Assembly: GCF_040253615.1 (NCBI RefSeq)
Contig: NZ_JBEJGY010000004.1
Coordinates: 5,518,001 to 5,582,000 of the forward strand
DNA: 64,000 nucleotides
Reading direction: 5' to 3'
Source: Streptomyces sp. Edi4
Lineage (GTDB): Bacteria; Actinomycetota; Actinomycetes; Streptomycetales; Streptomycetaceae
This document shows positions 7,985-15,983 of this stretch, one piece after another (position 1 is the first letter of the stretch; each line of letters starts with the position of its first letter). The position numbers and the translations under genes are program-made. The notes under the pieces are model-generated. The model was not told where the DNA came from, made no database searches, and worked only from the letters and a program-made list of their open reading frames with translations.

Positions 7985-8033
7985 GTAGCGGTCGCTACGG
8001 AAGGAACGTAACACATTCTGTAGCGGTAATTAC
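7985..8033. promoter_or_regulatory. Tandem palindromic operators upstream of the SDR gene
   Basis: GTAGCGGTCGCTAC (7985-7998) has perfect 6-bp arms. GTAGCGGTAATTAC (8020-8033) matches it at 11 of 14 positions, 35 bp away. The spacing and GTAGC half-sites are typical of TetR-family operators in actinomycetes. They sit 30-80 bp upstream of the SDR ATG, where they would cover its promoter. Confidence 0.65.
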
Positions 8034-8039
8034 AGAAGA

Positions 8040-8077
8040 GTGCCGGCCCCGGAAGGTTGCGCCCTCGGGGCCGGCAC
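8040..8077. terminator. GC-rich hairpin (GTGCCGGCCCCG / CGGGGCCGGCAC)
   Basis: A perfect 12-bp inverted repeat with a 14-base loop. It looks like a Rho-independent-style terminator or attenuator, but it sits between divergent genes rather than after one. It could end a short unannotated transcript. Confidence 0.55.
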
Positions 8078-8356
8078 GGGATATTGCGTCGTGCATACGG
8101 ATGGACAGGGCAGAATGGTCTAGTCCACAATGAACACACCGCGCTTCCGCCCACCCCGCACAGGCGGGCGGAACCGAGGCCCCGGCGCTCTCTGCCCTGA
8201 CCGCGCCGTGACCTCTCTTTGACGGCCGAGGGGACCGCACACCCGTCGGCCGGCAACCGGGCTGCGGTGCCCGGACGGGCTGAGGGTCCCGTCCCGGCGC
8301 CGCGGCCCGCAGTCATATCGGCCGAGATCCGCGGGTACGCTCGCCTCGTGCCCTCC

Positions 8357-9823
8357 ATGAACGACCTCGTCCGCCAGCACACCGCTCTGAGTGAGTCCGA
8401 CCTCGAGTGGCTGCACCTGCTGGTCTCGGAGTGGCAGCTGCTCTCCGACCTCTCCTTCGCCGACCTCGTCCTGTGGGTCCCCACCCTGGACGGCACCCGC
8501 TATGTGTCGGTCGCCCAGATGCGCCCCAACACCGGCCCGACCTCCTACCAGGACGACATGGTCGGCCACCTCGTCCCGCGCGGCCGGCGCCCGCTCCTGG
8601 ACGCCGCTCTCGACGAGGGCCGCATCGTGCGCGAGGGCGATCCGGAGTGGCGCGAGGAGGTCCCGGTCCGCGTCGAGTCCATTCCCGTACGCCGCGAGGG
8701 CCGCGTTCTCGGCGTCATCGCGCGGAACACCAATCTGCTCACCGTCCGTACACCCTCACGGCTCGAACTCACCTATCTCCAGTCCGCGTCCGACCTCGCT
8801 CAGATGATCGCCGCCGGGTCCTTCCCCTTCCCCGGCCAGCAGGTGGACATGGACGCGTCACCGCGCGCCGGTGACGGCCTGATCAGGCTGGACGCCGACG
8901 GCATCGTCCAGTACGCCTCGCCCAACGCGCTCTCCGCCTACCACCGGCTCGGCCTCGCCTCGGACCTCGTGGGCCAGCACCTGGGCCAGCTCACCGCCGA
9001 GCTCGCGCCCTCGCGCGGACCGGTGGACGAGGCCATCGCCAAACTCGCCAGCGGCTACGCGCCCCGCGAGGCCGAGGTCGAGGGCAACGACGGCGTCATC
9101 CAGCTGCGCGCCATCCCGCTCAAGCCGAAGGGCACGCGGATCGGATCGCTCGTGCTGCTGCGCGACGTGACCGAACTGCGCCGCCGGGAGCGGGAGTTGA
9201 TCACCAAGGACGCCACCATCCGCGAGATCCACCACCGGGTGAAGAACAACCTCCAGACGGTGGCTGCCCTGTTGCGTCTCCAGTCCCGCCGGATGGACTC
9301 CGACCAGGGCCGGGAAGCACTCAACGAGGCGGTCAGGCGCGTCGGTTCGATCGCCATCGTGCACGAGACGCTGTCGCAGAACCTGGACGAACGCGTCGAG
9401 TTCGACGAGATCGCCGACCGGGTCCTCGCCATGGTCGCCGAGATCTCACCCGGCAAGATCGACTGCCGTCGCACCGGCCGCTTCGGAATACTCGACGCCG
9501 AGGTCGCCACCCCGCTGTCCATGGTCCTGACCGAGGTGTTGCAGAACGCCCTTGAGCACGCCTTCGTCCCCGGCGACCAGGGCTCGGTCGAGGTGGCGGC
9601 GCTGCGCGGCGGCACCCGCGAGGACTCCCGGCTGCTGATCACCGTGCGGGACGACGGCCGGGGACTGCCCGAGGGCTTTGACGCGAAACGCACGGGAAAC
9701 CTGGGCCTCCAGATCGTACGGACCCTGGTGGAGGGCGAGTTGGGCGGAAGCTTCGACATGGTCCCGGCCCCGGAGCGCGGCACGAAGGTCGTGCTCGACA
9801 TCCCGGTGGGCCCCGAGAAGTAG
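8357..9823 (+). CDS. pdtaS: PdtaS-like sensor histidine kinase (HisKA_2 type)
   Basis: 488 residues from the ATG at 8357 (MNDLVRQH); a GTG at 8348 is an equally possible start. The order matches mycobacterial PdtaS: an N-terminal GAF-like sensor (about 1-155), a PAS domain (about 170-275), a HisKA_2 phosphoacceptor region with IHHRVKNNLQT (His 292/293), and a HATPase domain with QNALEHAF and DDGRGLPEGF. There are no membrane helices, so it is a cytosolic sensor. In M. tuberculosis the partner is the RNA-binding ANTAR regulator PdtaR, encoded elsewhere; no response regulator is adjacent here either. Its convergent placement against a whiB1-type gene is the same as in mycobacteria, which supports orthology. 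Confidence 0.88.
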   Translation: MNDLVRQHTALSESDLEWLHLLVSEWQLLSDLSFADLVLWVPTLDGTRYVSVAQMRPNTGPTSYQDDMVGHLVPRGRRPLLDAALDEGRIVREGDPEWREEVPVRVESIPVRREGRVLGVIARNTNLLTVRTPSRLELTYLQSASDLAQMIAAGSFPFPGQQVDMDASPRAGDGLIRLDADGIVQYASPNALSAYHRLGLASDLVGQHLGQLTAELAPSRGPVDEAIAKLASGYAPREAEVEGNDGVIQLRAIPLKPKGTRIGSLVLLRDVTELRRRERELITKDATIREIHHRVKNNLQTVAALLRLQSRRMDSDQGREALNEAVRRVGSIAIVHETLSQNLDERVEFDEIADRVLAMVAEISPGKIDCRRTGRFGILDAEVATPLSMVLTEVLQNALEHAFVPGDQGSVEVAALRGGTREDSRLLITVRDDGRGLPEGFDAKRTGNLGLQIVRTLVEGELGGSFDMVPAPERGTKVVLDIPVGPEK

Positions 9824-9893
9824 CGCGTACCCGGGCTCCGCCGGCGTACACGGCCTTGATGATCCGGACGGCCCATACCGCCCTGCACAGCAG

Positions 9894-9928
9894 CGAGCCC
9901 CGAACCATGTGACACGGTTCGGGGCTCG
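9894..9928. terminator. Bidirectional terminator hairpin between pdtaS and wblE
   Basis: CGAGCCCCGAACC (9894-9906) and GGTTCGGGGCTCG (9916-9928) form a perfect 13-bp stem around a 9-base loop, midway between two convergent genes. Confidence 0.85.
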
Positions 9929-10029
9929 AATGCTGTGGGTTTGTTTCTACTGCTGCGCGCTGCGGCTCGGGGGGCGGTGAGTGCGTACGCTCTGTACGCG
10001 CCGCGCGGGGCTAAGGCAGGTGTGGGGGC

Positions 10030-10287
10030 TCAGGCGGTCGCGTTGCGCGCCCGGTTGCGAGCGGCACGGCGCTTCATCGCGCGGCGCTCGTCCTCGCTGA
10101 GGCCACCCCAGACGCCGGAGTCCTGGCCGGACTCGAGCGCCCACTGCAGGCACTGCTCCATGACGGGGCAGCGGCGGCAGACGGCCTTGGCTTCCTCGAT
10201 CTGCAGCAGCGCAGGACCGGTGTTGCCGATGGGGAAGAACAGCTCGGGGTCTTCCTCACGACAAACGGCGTTGTGACGCCAGTCCAT
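10030..10287 (-). CDS. wblE: WhiB-family iron-sulfur transcription factor, WhiB1/WblE type
   Basis: 85 residues. The four cluster-ligating cysteines are C9, C37, C40 and C46 (C-x27-C-x2-C-x5-C). The WhiB turn GVWGG follows at 58-62, then a basic C-terminal tail rich in Arg. Small size and neighbourhood point to the WhiB1/WblE group, a nitric-oxide-sensitive [4Fe-4S] protein that in mycobacteria binds the housekeeping sigma factor. It is transcribed alone, faces pdtaS, and has an AGAGGTAG ribosome binding site. A Crp-type site lies about 47 bp upstream of the start. Confidence 0.93.
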   Translation of the reverse strand: MDWRHNAVCREEDPELFFPIGNTGPALLQIEEAKAVCRRCPVMEQCLQWALESGQDSGVWGGLSEDERRAMKRRAARNRARNATA

Positions 10288-10609
10288 GGCTGCTACCTCT
10301 CTTGGTGTTACGTGCGGGGGGGGTGCTTGTGAATGTGAACGCTTTCACGAATCCCTCAACAAGGGAAGGGCCATCTTCCAGTTGGACTGGTGGTGGTCCG
10401 GGTTTTGAGGAGGGGTTCTGGCTTTCAGTGGAGGCCGGTGTTGCGGGCCGTCCCGATCGCCATGTAGAGATTCGCAAACCTCGGCGGCGGATACAACCCC
10501 TTCCGGAAAGTTTTTTTGGATTCCTCGGTGTCGACTGGGTCACAGTCGTACTTCCATGGGGTGGATGCCAGCCTAAACGTTCGAGTGAAAGGACTTTGGG
10601 CCCTTCCAC
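10288..10609. other. wblE promoter region and spacer to the lipid kinase
   Basis: No gene is supported. The right side of wblE carries the Crp-like site at 10334-10349 and a leader with a run of ten Gs. The rest includes TTCCGGAA followed by a run of seven Ts near 10508, which would terminate a plus-strand transcript but fits no known gene. Confidence 0.5.
10334..10349. promoter_or_regulatory. Candidate Crp (cAMP receptor protein) site upstream of wblE
   Basis: TGTGA-N6-TCACG matches the Crp consensus TGTGA-N6-TCACA at nine of ten defined positions. It lies 47 bp upstream of wblE. Mycobacterial whiB1 is known to be controlled by a Crp homologue, so a conserved control circuit is plausible. 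Confidence 0.6.
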
Positions 10610-11575
10610 TCACACAATCACACGCAGTGCACGGCGTACGCCTGTGAACGCGACGCTGCTCCGCAGCCCCAGGTGGTCGCCGTCCATCTGGAAGGGGAGC
10701 GGGGCCTTGGAATGCAAGGTGAAGTCCGTCAAGTCGTGCAGGGAAACCGCGTGCTTGCCGCGCGGACCCCGTTCTGGCGTGGAAGTGAGCAACTGGGTCG
10801 CGTAACGCGTCGCGGAGGGGGTGGTCATCCGGGTCAGCGCCAGCACGTCGAGGGCCGCGTCGAAGGAGGCCTCCGGGGACGCGTACAGAGGACGATTGCC
10901 CAGGTAGGTGTAGGGGGAGGTGTTGCAGACTATGGAGAGCACGAGGTCTTCGACCGTCTCCCCGTCCGGCCGCTCCAGCGTGATCTGGCCGTGTCTGCGG
11001 TGGGGCTCGCCGAAGAACTGGCGCGCCACCTGGCGCAAATAGAGGGCGTGCGTCGAGCGCTTTCCACGCTCCCGCTGTTGTTCGACCCGGCCCACCACAC
11101 CCGCGTCGAATCCGAACCCGGCACAGAAAGTGAACCAGCGTTCAGGAACGCCCTCGTCCGCCGTTCCCGGGACTCCCGACGCCAGACCGAGGCTGACCGT
11201 CCTGCTCCGGTTCTCGCGCAACGCGTCCAGAATGACACCGGTCGACTCCACAGCGTCATTGGGCAGTCCCAGAGCGCGCGCGAACACATTCGTCGAACCG
11301 CCGGGCACCACCGCGAATTCCGGGAGCTCGGGGCTCGGACCGTTGTGCAGCAGGCCGTTCACGACCTCGTTGACGGTGCCGTCACCGCCGAGCGCCACCA
11401 CGAGATCGATGTCACTGCTCTCGGCAGCCCGCCGCCCGAGGTCCTTGGCGTGCCCCCGGTACTCGGTGGTCACCGCCTCCAGCTTCATCTCGCTGGCCAG
11501 CGCGTGCAGCAGGACATCACGCGTGCGCGCACTGGTGGTGGTAGCCGCCGGGTTGACCACGAGAAGTGCACGCAT
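10610..11575 (-). CDS. Diacylglycerol kinase catalytic-domain (lipid kinase) protein
   Basis: 321 residues. The N-terminal DAGK catalytic domain has the nucleotide-binding motif GGDGTVNEVVNG (about 64-75) and the VVPGGSTNVFARAL segment of the DgkB/YegS family. The C-terminal half is a beta-rich domain ending in MDGDHLG, also typical. The enzyme phosphorylates a lipid hydroxyl, probably diacylglycerol, to recycle it into phospholipid synthesis; sphingosine-like or other lipid substrates are possible. There are no membrane helices, so it should be peripheral. It is monocistronic, with MRALLVVNPAAT as a good family N-terminus. Confidence 0.9.
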   Translation of the reverse strand: MRALLVVNPAATTTSARTRDVLLHALASEMKLEAVTTEYRGHAKDLGRRAAESSDIDLVVALGGDGTVNEVVNGLLHNGPSPELPEFAVVPGGSTNVFARALGLPNDAVESTGVILDALRENRSRTVSLGLASGVPGTADEGVPERWFTFCAGFGFDAGVVGRVEQQRERGKRSTHALYLRQVARQFFGEPHRRHGQITLERPDGETVEDLVLSIVCNTSPYTYLGNRPLYASPEASFDAALDVLALTRMTTPSATRYATQLLTSTPERGPRGKHAVSLHDLTDFTLHSKAPLPFQMDGDHLGLRSSVAFTGVRRALRVIV

Positions 11576-11668
11576 GGGCGCCAGACTACCTACCGGGGGG
11601 TATTGAGGCGCACCTGGCCCGGGCGGCCGGACCCGGGAGACGGGCGCCGGCCGGGCTACCCTGGCTGG

Positions 11669-12103
11669 GTGAGTACTGAGCAGACCCCCGAAACCCCCGA
11701 GGGACCGCGCCCCGGCCGGCTGACCGCCGCGGCCGCGCTGTCCGGTCTCGAAGGGCTCGCCCTGGTCGCCGGTGGCCTCTTCATGCTCGTGATGGGCCTG
11801 ACCGGCAAGCCCGACCGGCCCACCCAGGCCGAGACGGGCGGCCTGACCCTGGTGGTCCTCGGCCTGATCCCGCTGATCGCCGCGCGCGGCCTGCTGCTGC
11901 GCCGCCGCTGGAGCCGGGGCCCCGCCATGATCACCCAGATCATGGCGCTCCCGGTCGCCTGGATGTTCCTCAACTCCGACGGCGCCCCCTGGATCCCCGC
12001 GGGCATCGCGCTGGCCGCCGTGGCCGTCACCGGCCTGGTGCTCCTCGTGAACCCGGCCACCACCCAGGCGCTCGGCATCCGCGGTCCGGTGCGCGACGCG
12101 TAA
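11669..12103 (+). CDS. Small integral membrane protein, uncharacterised
   Basis: 144 residues from the GTG at 11669. After a 20-residue Pro/Glu-rich cytoplasmic N-terminus there are four hydrophobic segments (about 25-48, 56-75, 88-103, 111-130), the first three separated by a GKPDRPTQ loop and RRRWSRG. I see no enzyme motif. Similar four-helix proteins are common and unassigned in streptomycetes. It lies divergent from the lipid kinase and convergent with the sigma factor gene, and no operon partner is visible. Confidence 0.75.
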   Translation: MSTEQTPETPEGPRPGRLTAAAALSGLEGLALVAGGLFMLVMGLTGKPDRPTQAETGGLTLVVLGLIPLIAARGLLLRRRWSRGPAMITQIMALPVAWMFLNSDGAPWIPAGIALAAVAVTGLVLLVNPATTQALGIRGPVRDA

Positions 12104-12136
12104 CCGCGCACCGGACGGAGCCTGCCCGCTCGGCCT

Positions 12137-13087
12137 CTACTCTTCGACGAGCAGCCGCTCGCGCAGCTGCGCCAGCGTGCGGGCCAGCAGCCGGGAGACG
12201 TGCATCTGCGAGATGCCGACCTCCTGCGCGATCTGGGACTGCGTCATGTTCCCGAAGAAGCGCAGCAGCAGAATCCGCTTCTCGCGCGGCGGCAGGTCTT
12301 CGAGCAGCGGCTTCAGGGACTCCCGGTACTCGACCCCCTCAAGCGCCTCGTCCTCGGCGCCCAGGGTGTCCGCCACCGCGGGCGACTCGTCGTCCGTGTC
12401 CGGCACGTCCAGGGAGAGCGTGGAGTAGGCGTTCGCCGACTCCAGGCCCTCAAGGACCTCCTCCTCCGAGATGCCAAGGCGCTCGGCCAGCTCGTGCACC
12501 GTCGGTGAGCGGCCGTGCTGCTGGGACAGCTCGGCCGTCGCCGTGGTGAGCGCGAGCCGCAGCTCCTGGAGCCGGCGCGGGACCCGCACCGCCCAGCCCT
12601 TGTCGCGGAAGTGCCGCTTGATCTCGCCGACCACGGTGGGGGTCGCGTACGTCGAGAACTCCACGCCCCGCTCGGGGTCGAACCGGTCCACCGACTTGAT
12701 CAGGCCGATCGTGGCGACCTGGGTCAGGTCGTCGAGCGGTTCGCCCCGGTTGCGAAAGCGCCGCGCCAGGTGTTCGACCAGAGGCAGATGCATCCGTACC
12801 AGCTGATTGCGCAGCTCGGCCTTCTGCGGGGAGCCCTCGGGCAGCTCGCGCAGCTGGATGAACATCGCCCGCGCCCCGCTGCGGTCGTGCGGATCGTGGT
12901 GCCTGTGCTCGGTGTGCTCGCTCATAAGGGCCGCCCGCTCTGCCTGCTCCGCCGCGTACCAAACGCCATCTGGGCCATCCGCAGGGCCATCCACCGGGTG
13001 CGGCCGGGCCTGCTGCTCCGGGATGTCCGCGGAGCGCGGCACGTCGGGATTGCGCTCGTCGTCCCGCACCGGACCCTCCCCGCTCAC
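12137..13087 (-). CDS. sigH: SigB/SigF-family RNA polymerase sigma factor (SigH-like)
   Basis: 316 residues from a GTG start. The SigB/SigF/SigG-type core starts near residue 80 (MFIQLRELPEGSPQKAELR) and contains region 2 (FSTYATPTVVGEIKRHFRDKG), region 3 (LGISEEEVLEGLE) and region 4 with the -35-binding helix MTQSQIAQEVGISQMHVSRL. An unusual 80-residue N-terminal extension is acidic and His-rich. It contains an internal Met at MSEHTEH, consistent with several translation products, as described for S. coelicolor SigH. The start overlaps the stop of the upstream anti-sigma gene (GTGA), so the pair is translationally coupled. A stress or development role is expected from the family. Confidence 0.88.
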   Translation of the reverse strand: MSGEGPVRDDERNPDVPRSADIPEQQARPHPVDGPADGPDGVWYAAEQAERAALMSEHTEHRHHDPHDRSGARAMFIQLRELPEGSPQKAELRNQLVRMHLPLVEHLARRFRNRGEPLDDLTQVATIGLIKSVDRFDPERGVEFSTYATPTVVGEIKRHFRDKGWAVRVPRRLQELRLALTTATAELSQQHGRSPTVHELAERLGISEEEVLEGLESANAYSTLSLDVPDTDDESPAVADTLGAEDEALEGVEYRESLKPLLEDLPPREKRILLLRFFGNMTQSQIAQEVGISQMHVSRLLARTLAQLRERLLVEE

Positions 13088-13497
13088 GCCGGTCCGGGTC
13101 CCGCGCCGCGCTGTTTGTACAGGCTGATGGAGACCGTGCGGTCATCGGCCACCGAGGAGTCGACCTTGCCGGCCAGGGCGGAGAGCACCGTCCAGGCGAA
13201 GGTGTCGCGCTCAGGGGCCCGGCCGTCGGTGGTCGGGGCGGAGACGGTGACCTCCAGCGAGTCGTCGACGAGGCGGAACACGCAGCTCAGCACCGAACCC
13301 GGTACGGCCTGCTGGAGGAGGATCGCGCAGGCCTCGTCGACCGCGATGCGCAGGTCCTCGATCTCGTCGAGGGTGAAGTCCAACCGTGCCGCGAGACCGG
13401 CCGTGGCCGTACGCAGCACTGACAGGTAGGCACCCGCGGCCGGCAGCCGGACCTCCACGAAGTCCTGATTACCGGGCTCGCCTGCGATCTGGGACAC
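13084..13497 (-). CDS. ushX: Anti-sigma factor, RsbW-type serine kinase (UshX/PrsH-like)
   Basis: 137 residues from the GTG at 13497, which has GGAGG a few bases upstream; the frame is open further out but without support. The fold is a GHKL/HATPase_c_2 domain: the N-box is DEACAILLQQ (in place of the canonical N-containing helix) and the C-terminal half has VTVSAPTTDGR. RsbW-type proteins bind and hold a SigB-family sigma factor and are released by an anti-anti-sigma factor such as BldG. Translational coupling to the next gene identifies the probable target. No anti-anti-sigma gene is in the window. Confidence 0.85.
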   Translation of the reverse strand: MSQIAGEPGNQDFVEVRLPAAGAYLSVLRTATAGLAARLDFTLDEIEDLRIAVDEACAILLQQAVPGSVLSCVFRLVDDSLEVTVSAPTTDGRAPERDTFAWTVLSALAGKVDSSVADDRTVSISLYKQRGAGPGPA

Positions 13498-13616
13498 CCT
13501 CACCTCCAAGGTGGCACAAAGCTCTGTCGGGGCCCGGGGAGCGGGGAGATCCCGGGGCCGTGGGTACGGGGTCCGTACCTGGACTGGCGACGCTATCGCG
13601 ATCCATGGTGCCCTGT

Positions 13617-13636
13617 CGCCGGAAGCTCTTCCGGCG
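13617..13636. promoter_or_regulatory. Hairpin upstream of the anti-sigma gene
   Basis: CGCCGGAAG and CTTCCGGCG flank only two bases, so the palindrome is near-perfect. It lies about 120 bp before the anti-sigma start and may be an operator or a leader structure. A second inverted repeat, GTACGG/CCGTAC, is at 13564-13578. Confidence 0.4.
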
Positions 13637-13754
13637 GCTGTCACTCATGGTAAGCCCACGAGTACGGACAGTGGCTAGAGGTTTGCGGTGCCCAATTGCT
13701 GTGAACCGGGACCGGGTTGACGTACCCAGGCACCGCCGGGTCGAACCCCCGTCA

Positions 13755-14015
13755 TCACACCAGCAGTCCGTCCACGAAACACCAGCGCCAGCTCTCGCCC
13801 GGCTCGAAGGTGCGCATCACCGCGTGCCCGGTCTCCTTGAAGTGGGCCGTGGCGTGCTGGTGCGGCGAGGAGTCGCAGCAGCCGACGTGACCACAGACCA
13901 GACACAGCCGCAGCTGTACGGGATGCGTACCCTCCTTCAGGCACTCCGGGCAGGTGTCGTTCAGCGGGGCCGGCTCGGGGCGCGGCAGTTCTGCAACGTG
14001 CGGACACTCGCTCAT
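13755..14015 (-). CDS. UBP-type zinc-finger protein
   Basis: 86 residues from MSECPHVAEL. The Cys/His pattern of the UBP (ubiquitin-hydrolase-associated) zinc finger is complete: C4, H6, C22-x2-C25, C38-x2-C41, C46 and a His cluster at 52-64 (HQHATAHFKETGH). Bacterial stand-alone versions are common in actinomycetes and have no settled function; they may bind C-terminal Gly-Gly peptides. Divergent from the antiporter gene, 56 bp away. Confidence 0.88.
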   Translation of the reverse strand: MSECPHVAELPRPEPAPLNDTCPECLKEGTHPVQLRLCLVCGHVGCCDSSPHQHATAHFKETGHAVMRTFEPGESWRWCFVDGLLV

Positions 14016-14071
14016 GATGGCCAGGTTACGACGGAGCGCCCGGCGCGGGTGAATGGGGACGGACGGATCTG

Positions 14072-15670
14072 ATGGACGCATTGCCGCTGGTGGCGCTGAT
14101 CGCGGCGAGCGCGGCGGTCGCGGGGGGAGCACGCAGGACGCCGGTGCCCGCGCCGCTGCTCCTGGTCGCGGTGGGACTGGTCGCGGCGTACGTGCCCGGC
14201 GTCCCCGCGTACACCCTGGACCCGCACGTCGTGCTGCCGCTCGTCCTGCCCCCGCTGCTGCACACGGCGGCCCTGGAGAGTTCCTACCTCGATCTGCGGG
14301 CCAACGTGCGGCCGGTGGCGCTGCTTTCGGTCGGGTACACCCTGTTCGCGACGGTGGCCGTCGGCGCTCTCGCGTACCTTCTGGTGCCCGATCTGCCGAT
14401 CACCGCGGCGCTCGTGCTGGGCGCGGTGATCGCGCCGCCGGACGCGGTCGCCGCCACCGCCATCGCGCGCCGGCTGCGGCTGCCGAGCCGGATCACCACG
14501 ATCCTCCAGGGGGAGTCCCTGGTGAACGACGCGACCGCCATCACCGCGTACAAGGTGGCGCTCGCCTCGGCCGTGGGGGCCGGGGCCACCTGGGGCGGCG
14601 GGCTCAAGGAGTTCGCGCTCGCCTCCGTGGGGGGCATCGGCGTCGGGCTCGTGCTCATGCTGCCGATCCACTGGCTGCGCCGCCATCTGCGTGAGGCGCT
14701 GCTCCAGAACACGCTGTCGCTGCTCATCCCGTTCGTCGCGTACGCGGCGGCCGAGCAGGTCGGGGCGTCCGGGGTGCTCGCGGTCGTCGTGGTGGCCCTC
14801 TACCTCGGCCACCGTTCCTGGCAGGTGGACTTCGCGACCCGGCTCCAGGAGGAGGCGGTCTGGAAGATGGTCGCCTTCGTCCTCGAATCCGCGGTGTTCG
14901 CGCTGATCGGACTGCAAATGCCGGTCGTGCTCAAGGGACTTGGGGAGTACGGGGGCGGTGAGGCCGCCTGGTACGCGGCGGTGGTGTTCGCGCTGGTGGT
15001 GGCGGTCCGGTTCGTCTGGGTCTTTCCCGCCACGTTCCTGCCGCGCGCGCTGTCGGAGAAGGTACGGCGCCGGGAGCCGCAGGTCGACTGGACGGCGCCG
15101 GTGATCGTGGGGTGGGCCGGGATGCGGGGCGTGGTCTCCCTCGCCATCGCCTTCTCGATCCCGCTGACCATGGCGGACGGTTCCGCCTTCCCCGCGCGCA
15201 ATCTCGTCCTCTTCCTCACCTTCACGACGGTGATCGGCACGCTGGTCGTGCAGGGGCTCACGCTGCCCCCGCTGATCCGGCTGCTCGGGCTTCCCGGGCG
15301 GGACGTGCAGGCCGAGACACTGGCCGAGGCGCAGGCCCAGAGCGAGGCCTCACGCGCGGCCGAGGCCCGCCTGGACGAGCTCCTTGCCGACGACCGCAAC
15401 GCCCTGCCGCCGCCGCTCGCGGCCCGCCTGCGGACGGTCCTTGAGCGGCGGCGCAACGCGGTGTGGGAGCGGCTGGGGGCGGTCAACGCGGAGACGGGGG
15501 AGTCGGCGGACGACACCTACCGGCGGCTTTCGCGCGCGATGATCGAGGCGGAGCGGGAGGTCTTCGTCTCCCTGCGGGATGCTCGGCGGATCGATGACGA
15601 GATGATGCGGACGTTGCTGCGCAGGCTGGACCTGGAAGAAGCGGCCGCCTACCGAGAGGGCGAGCCCTAG
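14072..15670 (+). CDS. Na+/H+ antiporter, CPA1 family
   Basis: 532 residues. About 12 transmembrane helices fill residues 1-410, with the CPA1 transport motif ESLVNDATAI (Asn-Asp in the ion-binding helix, about 150-158) and a conserved WAGMRGVVSLAIA segment in a late helix. The last 120 residues form a cytosolic, helical tail (LAEAQAQSEASRAAEARLDEL and on), presumably regulatory. It should exchange cytoplasmic Na+ or K+ for protons at the cell membrane. Monocistronic; the start has no upstream competitor. Its 3' end faces a repeat-rich convergent spacer. Confidence 0.9.
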   Translation: MDALPLVALIAASAAVAGGARRTPVPAPLLLVAVGLVAAYVPGVPAYTLDPHVVLPLVLPPLLHTAALESSYLDLRANVRPVALLSVGYTLFATVAVGALAYLLVPDLPITAALVLGAVIAPPDAVAATAIARRLRLPSRITTILQGESLVNDATAITAYKVALASAVGAGATWGGGLKEFALASVGGIGVGLVLMLPIHWLRRHLREALLQNTLSLLIPFVAYAAAEQVGASGVLAVVVVALYLGHRSWQVDFATRLQEEAVWKMVAFVLESAVFALIGLQMPVVLKGLGEYGGGEAAWYAAVVFALVVAVRFVWVFPATFLPRALSEKVRRREPQVDWTAPVIVGWAGMRGVVSLAIAFSIPLTMADGSAFPARNLVLFLTFTTVIGTLVVQGLTLPPLIRLLGLPGRDVQAETLAEAQAQSEASRAAEARLDELLADDRNALPPPLAARLRTVLERRRNAVWERLGAVNAETGESADDTYRRLSRAMIEAEREVFVSLRDARRIDDEMMRTLLRRLDLEEAAAYREGEP

Positions 15671-15983
15671 CCACGGCCGCGATCCGAAGGACGGGCTGAG
15701 GTTGCCCGCGCCGGCCGGCATGAACCCTGCCAGGGGCGCGGGGAACTGCGCGACCAGCCACGCACGGTTCGCGCCCGGGGTCCCTGGGGCTCAGCCCCGA
15801 GCGCCGGACGGGCTGAGGGTGTTGGTGCGGGCCGGCGCCAAGTAGTCAGGGGCGCGGGGAACTGCGCGACCAGCCACGCACGGTTCGCGCCCGGGGTCCC
15901 TGGGGCTCAGCCCCGAGCGCCGGACGGGCTGAGGGTGTTGGTGCGGGCCGGCGCGGGCCTTGCCCAGGGGCGCGGGGACGGGG
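15671..15983. repeat. Convergent spacer with a 108-bp tandem direct repeat
   Basis: Positions 15731-15838 and 15847-15954 are the same 108-bp sequence (read by eye as identical), offset by 116 bp. Each copy begins with the GGCGCGGGGAACTGCGCG element, then CTGGGGCTCAGCCCCGAG, a perfect small hairpin, then CGCCGGACGGGCTGAG. A truncated third copy starts at 15965. The spacer separates the convergent antiporter and deaminase genes and carries no gene. Confidence 0.85.

Larger units (their letters stand above)
7955..8347. other. Divergent intergenic region between the SDR and pdtaS genes
   Basis: No gene is supported. From left to right the region holds two related palindromes in front of the SDR gene, a strong GC-rich hairpin at 8040-8077, and a DasR-core-like sequence TGGTCTAGTCCA at 8116-8127. 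About 220 bp of unmarked sequence then lead to the kinase start. Open frames crossing the region lack domains. Confidence 0.6.

Noticed and set aside
10500..10516. Terminator-like TTCCGGAA followed by a T-run
   Set aside because: It is on the plus strand, where no transcript is expected to end, so no terminator is claimed.
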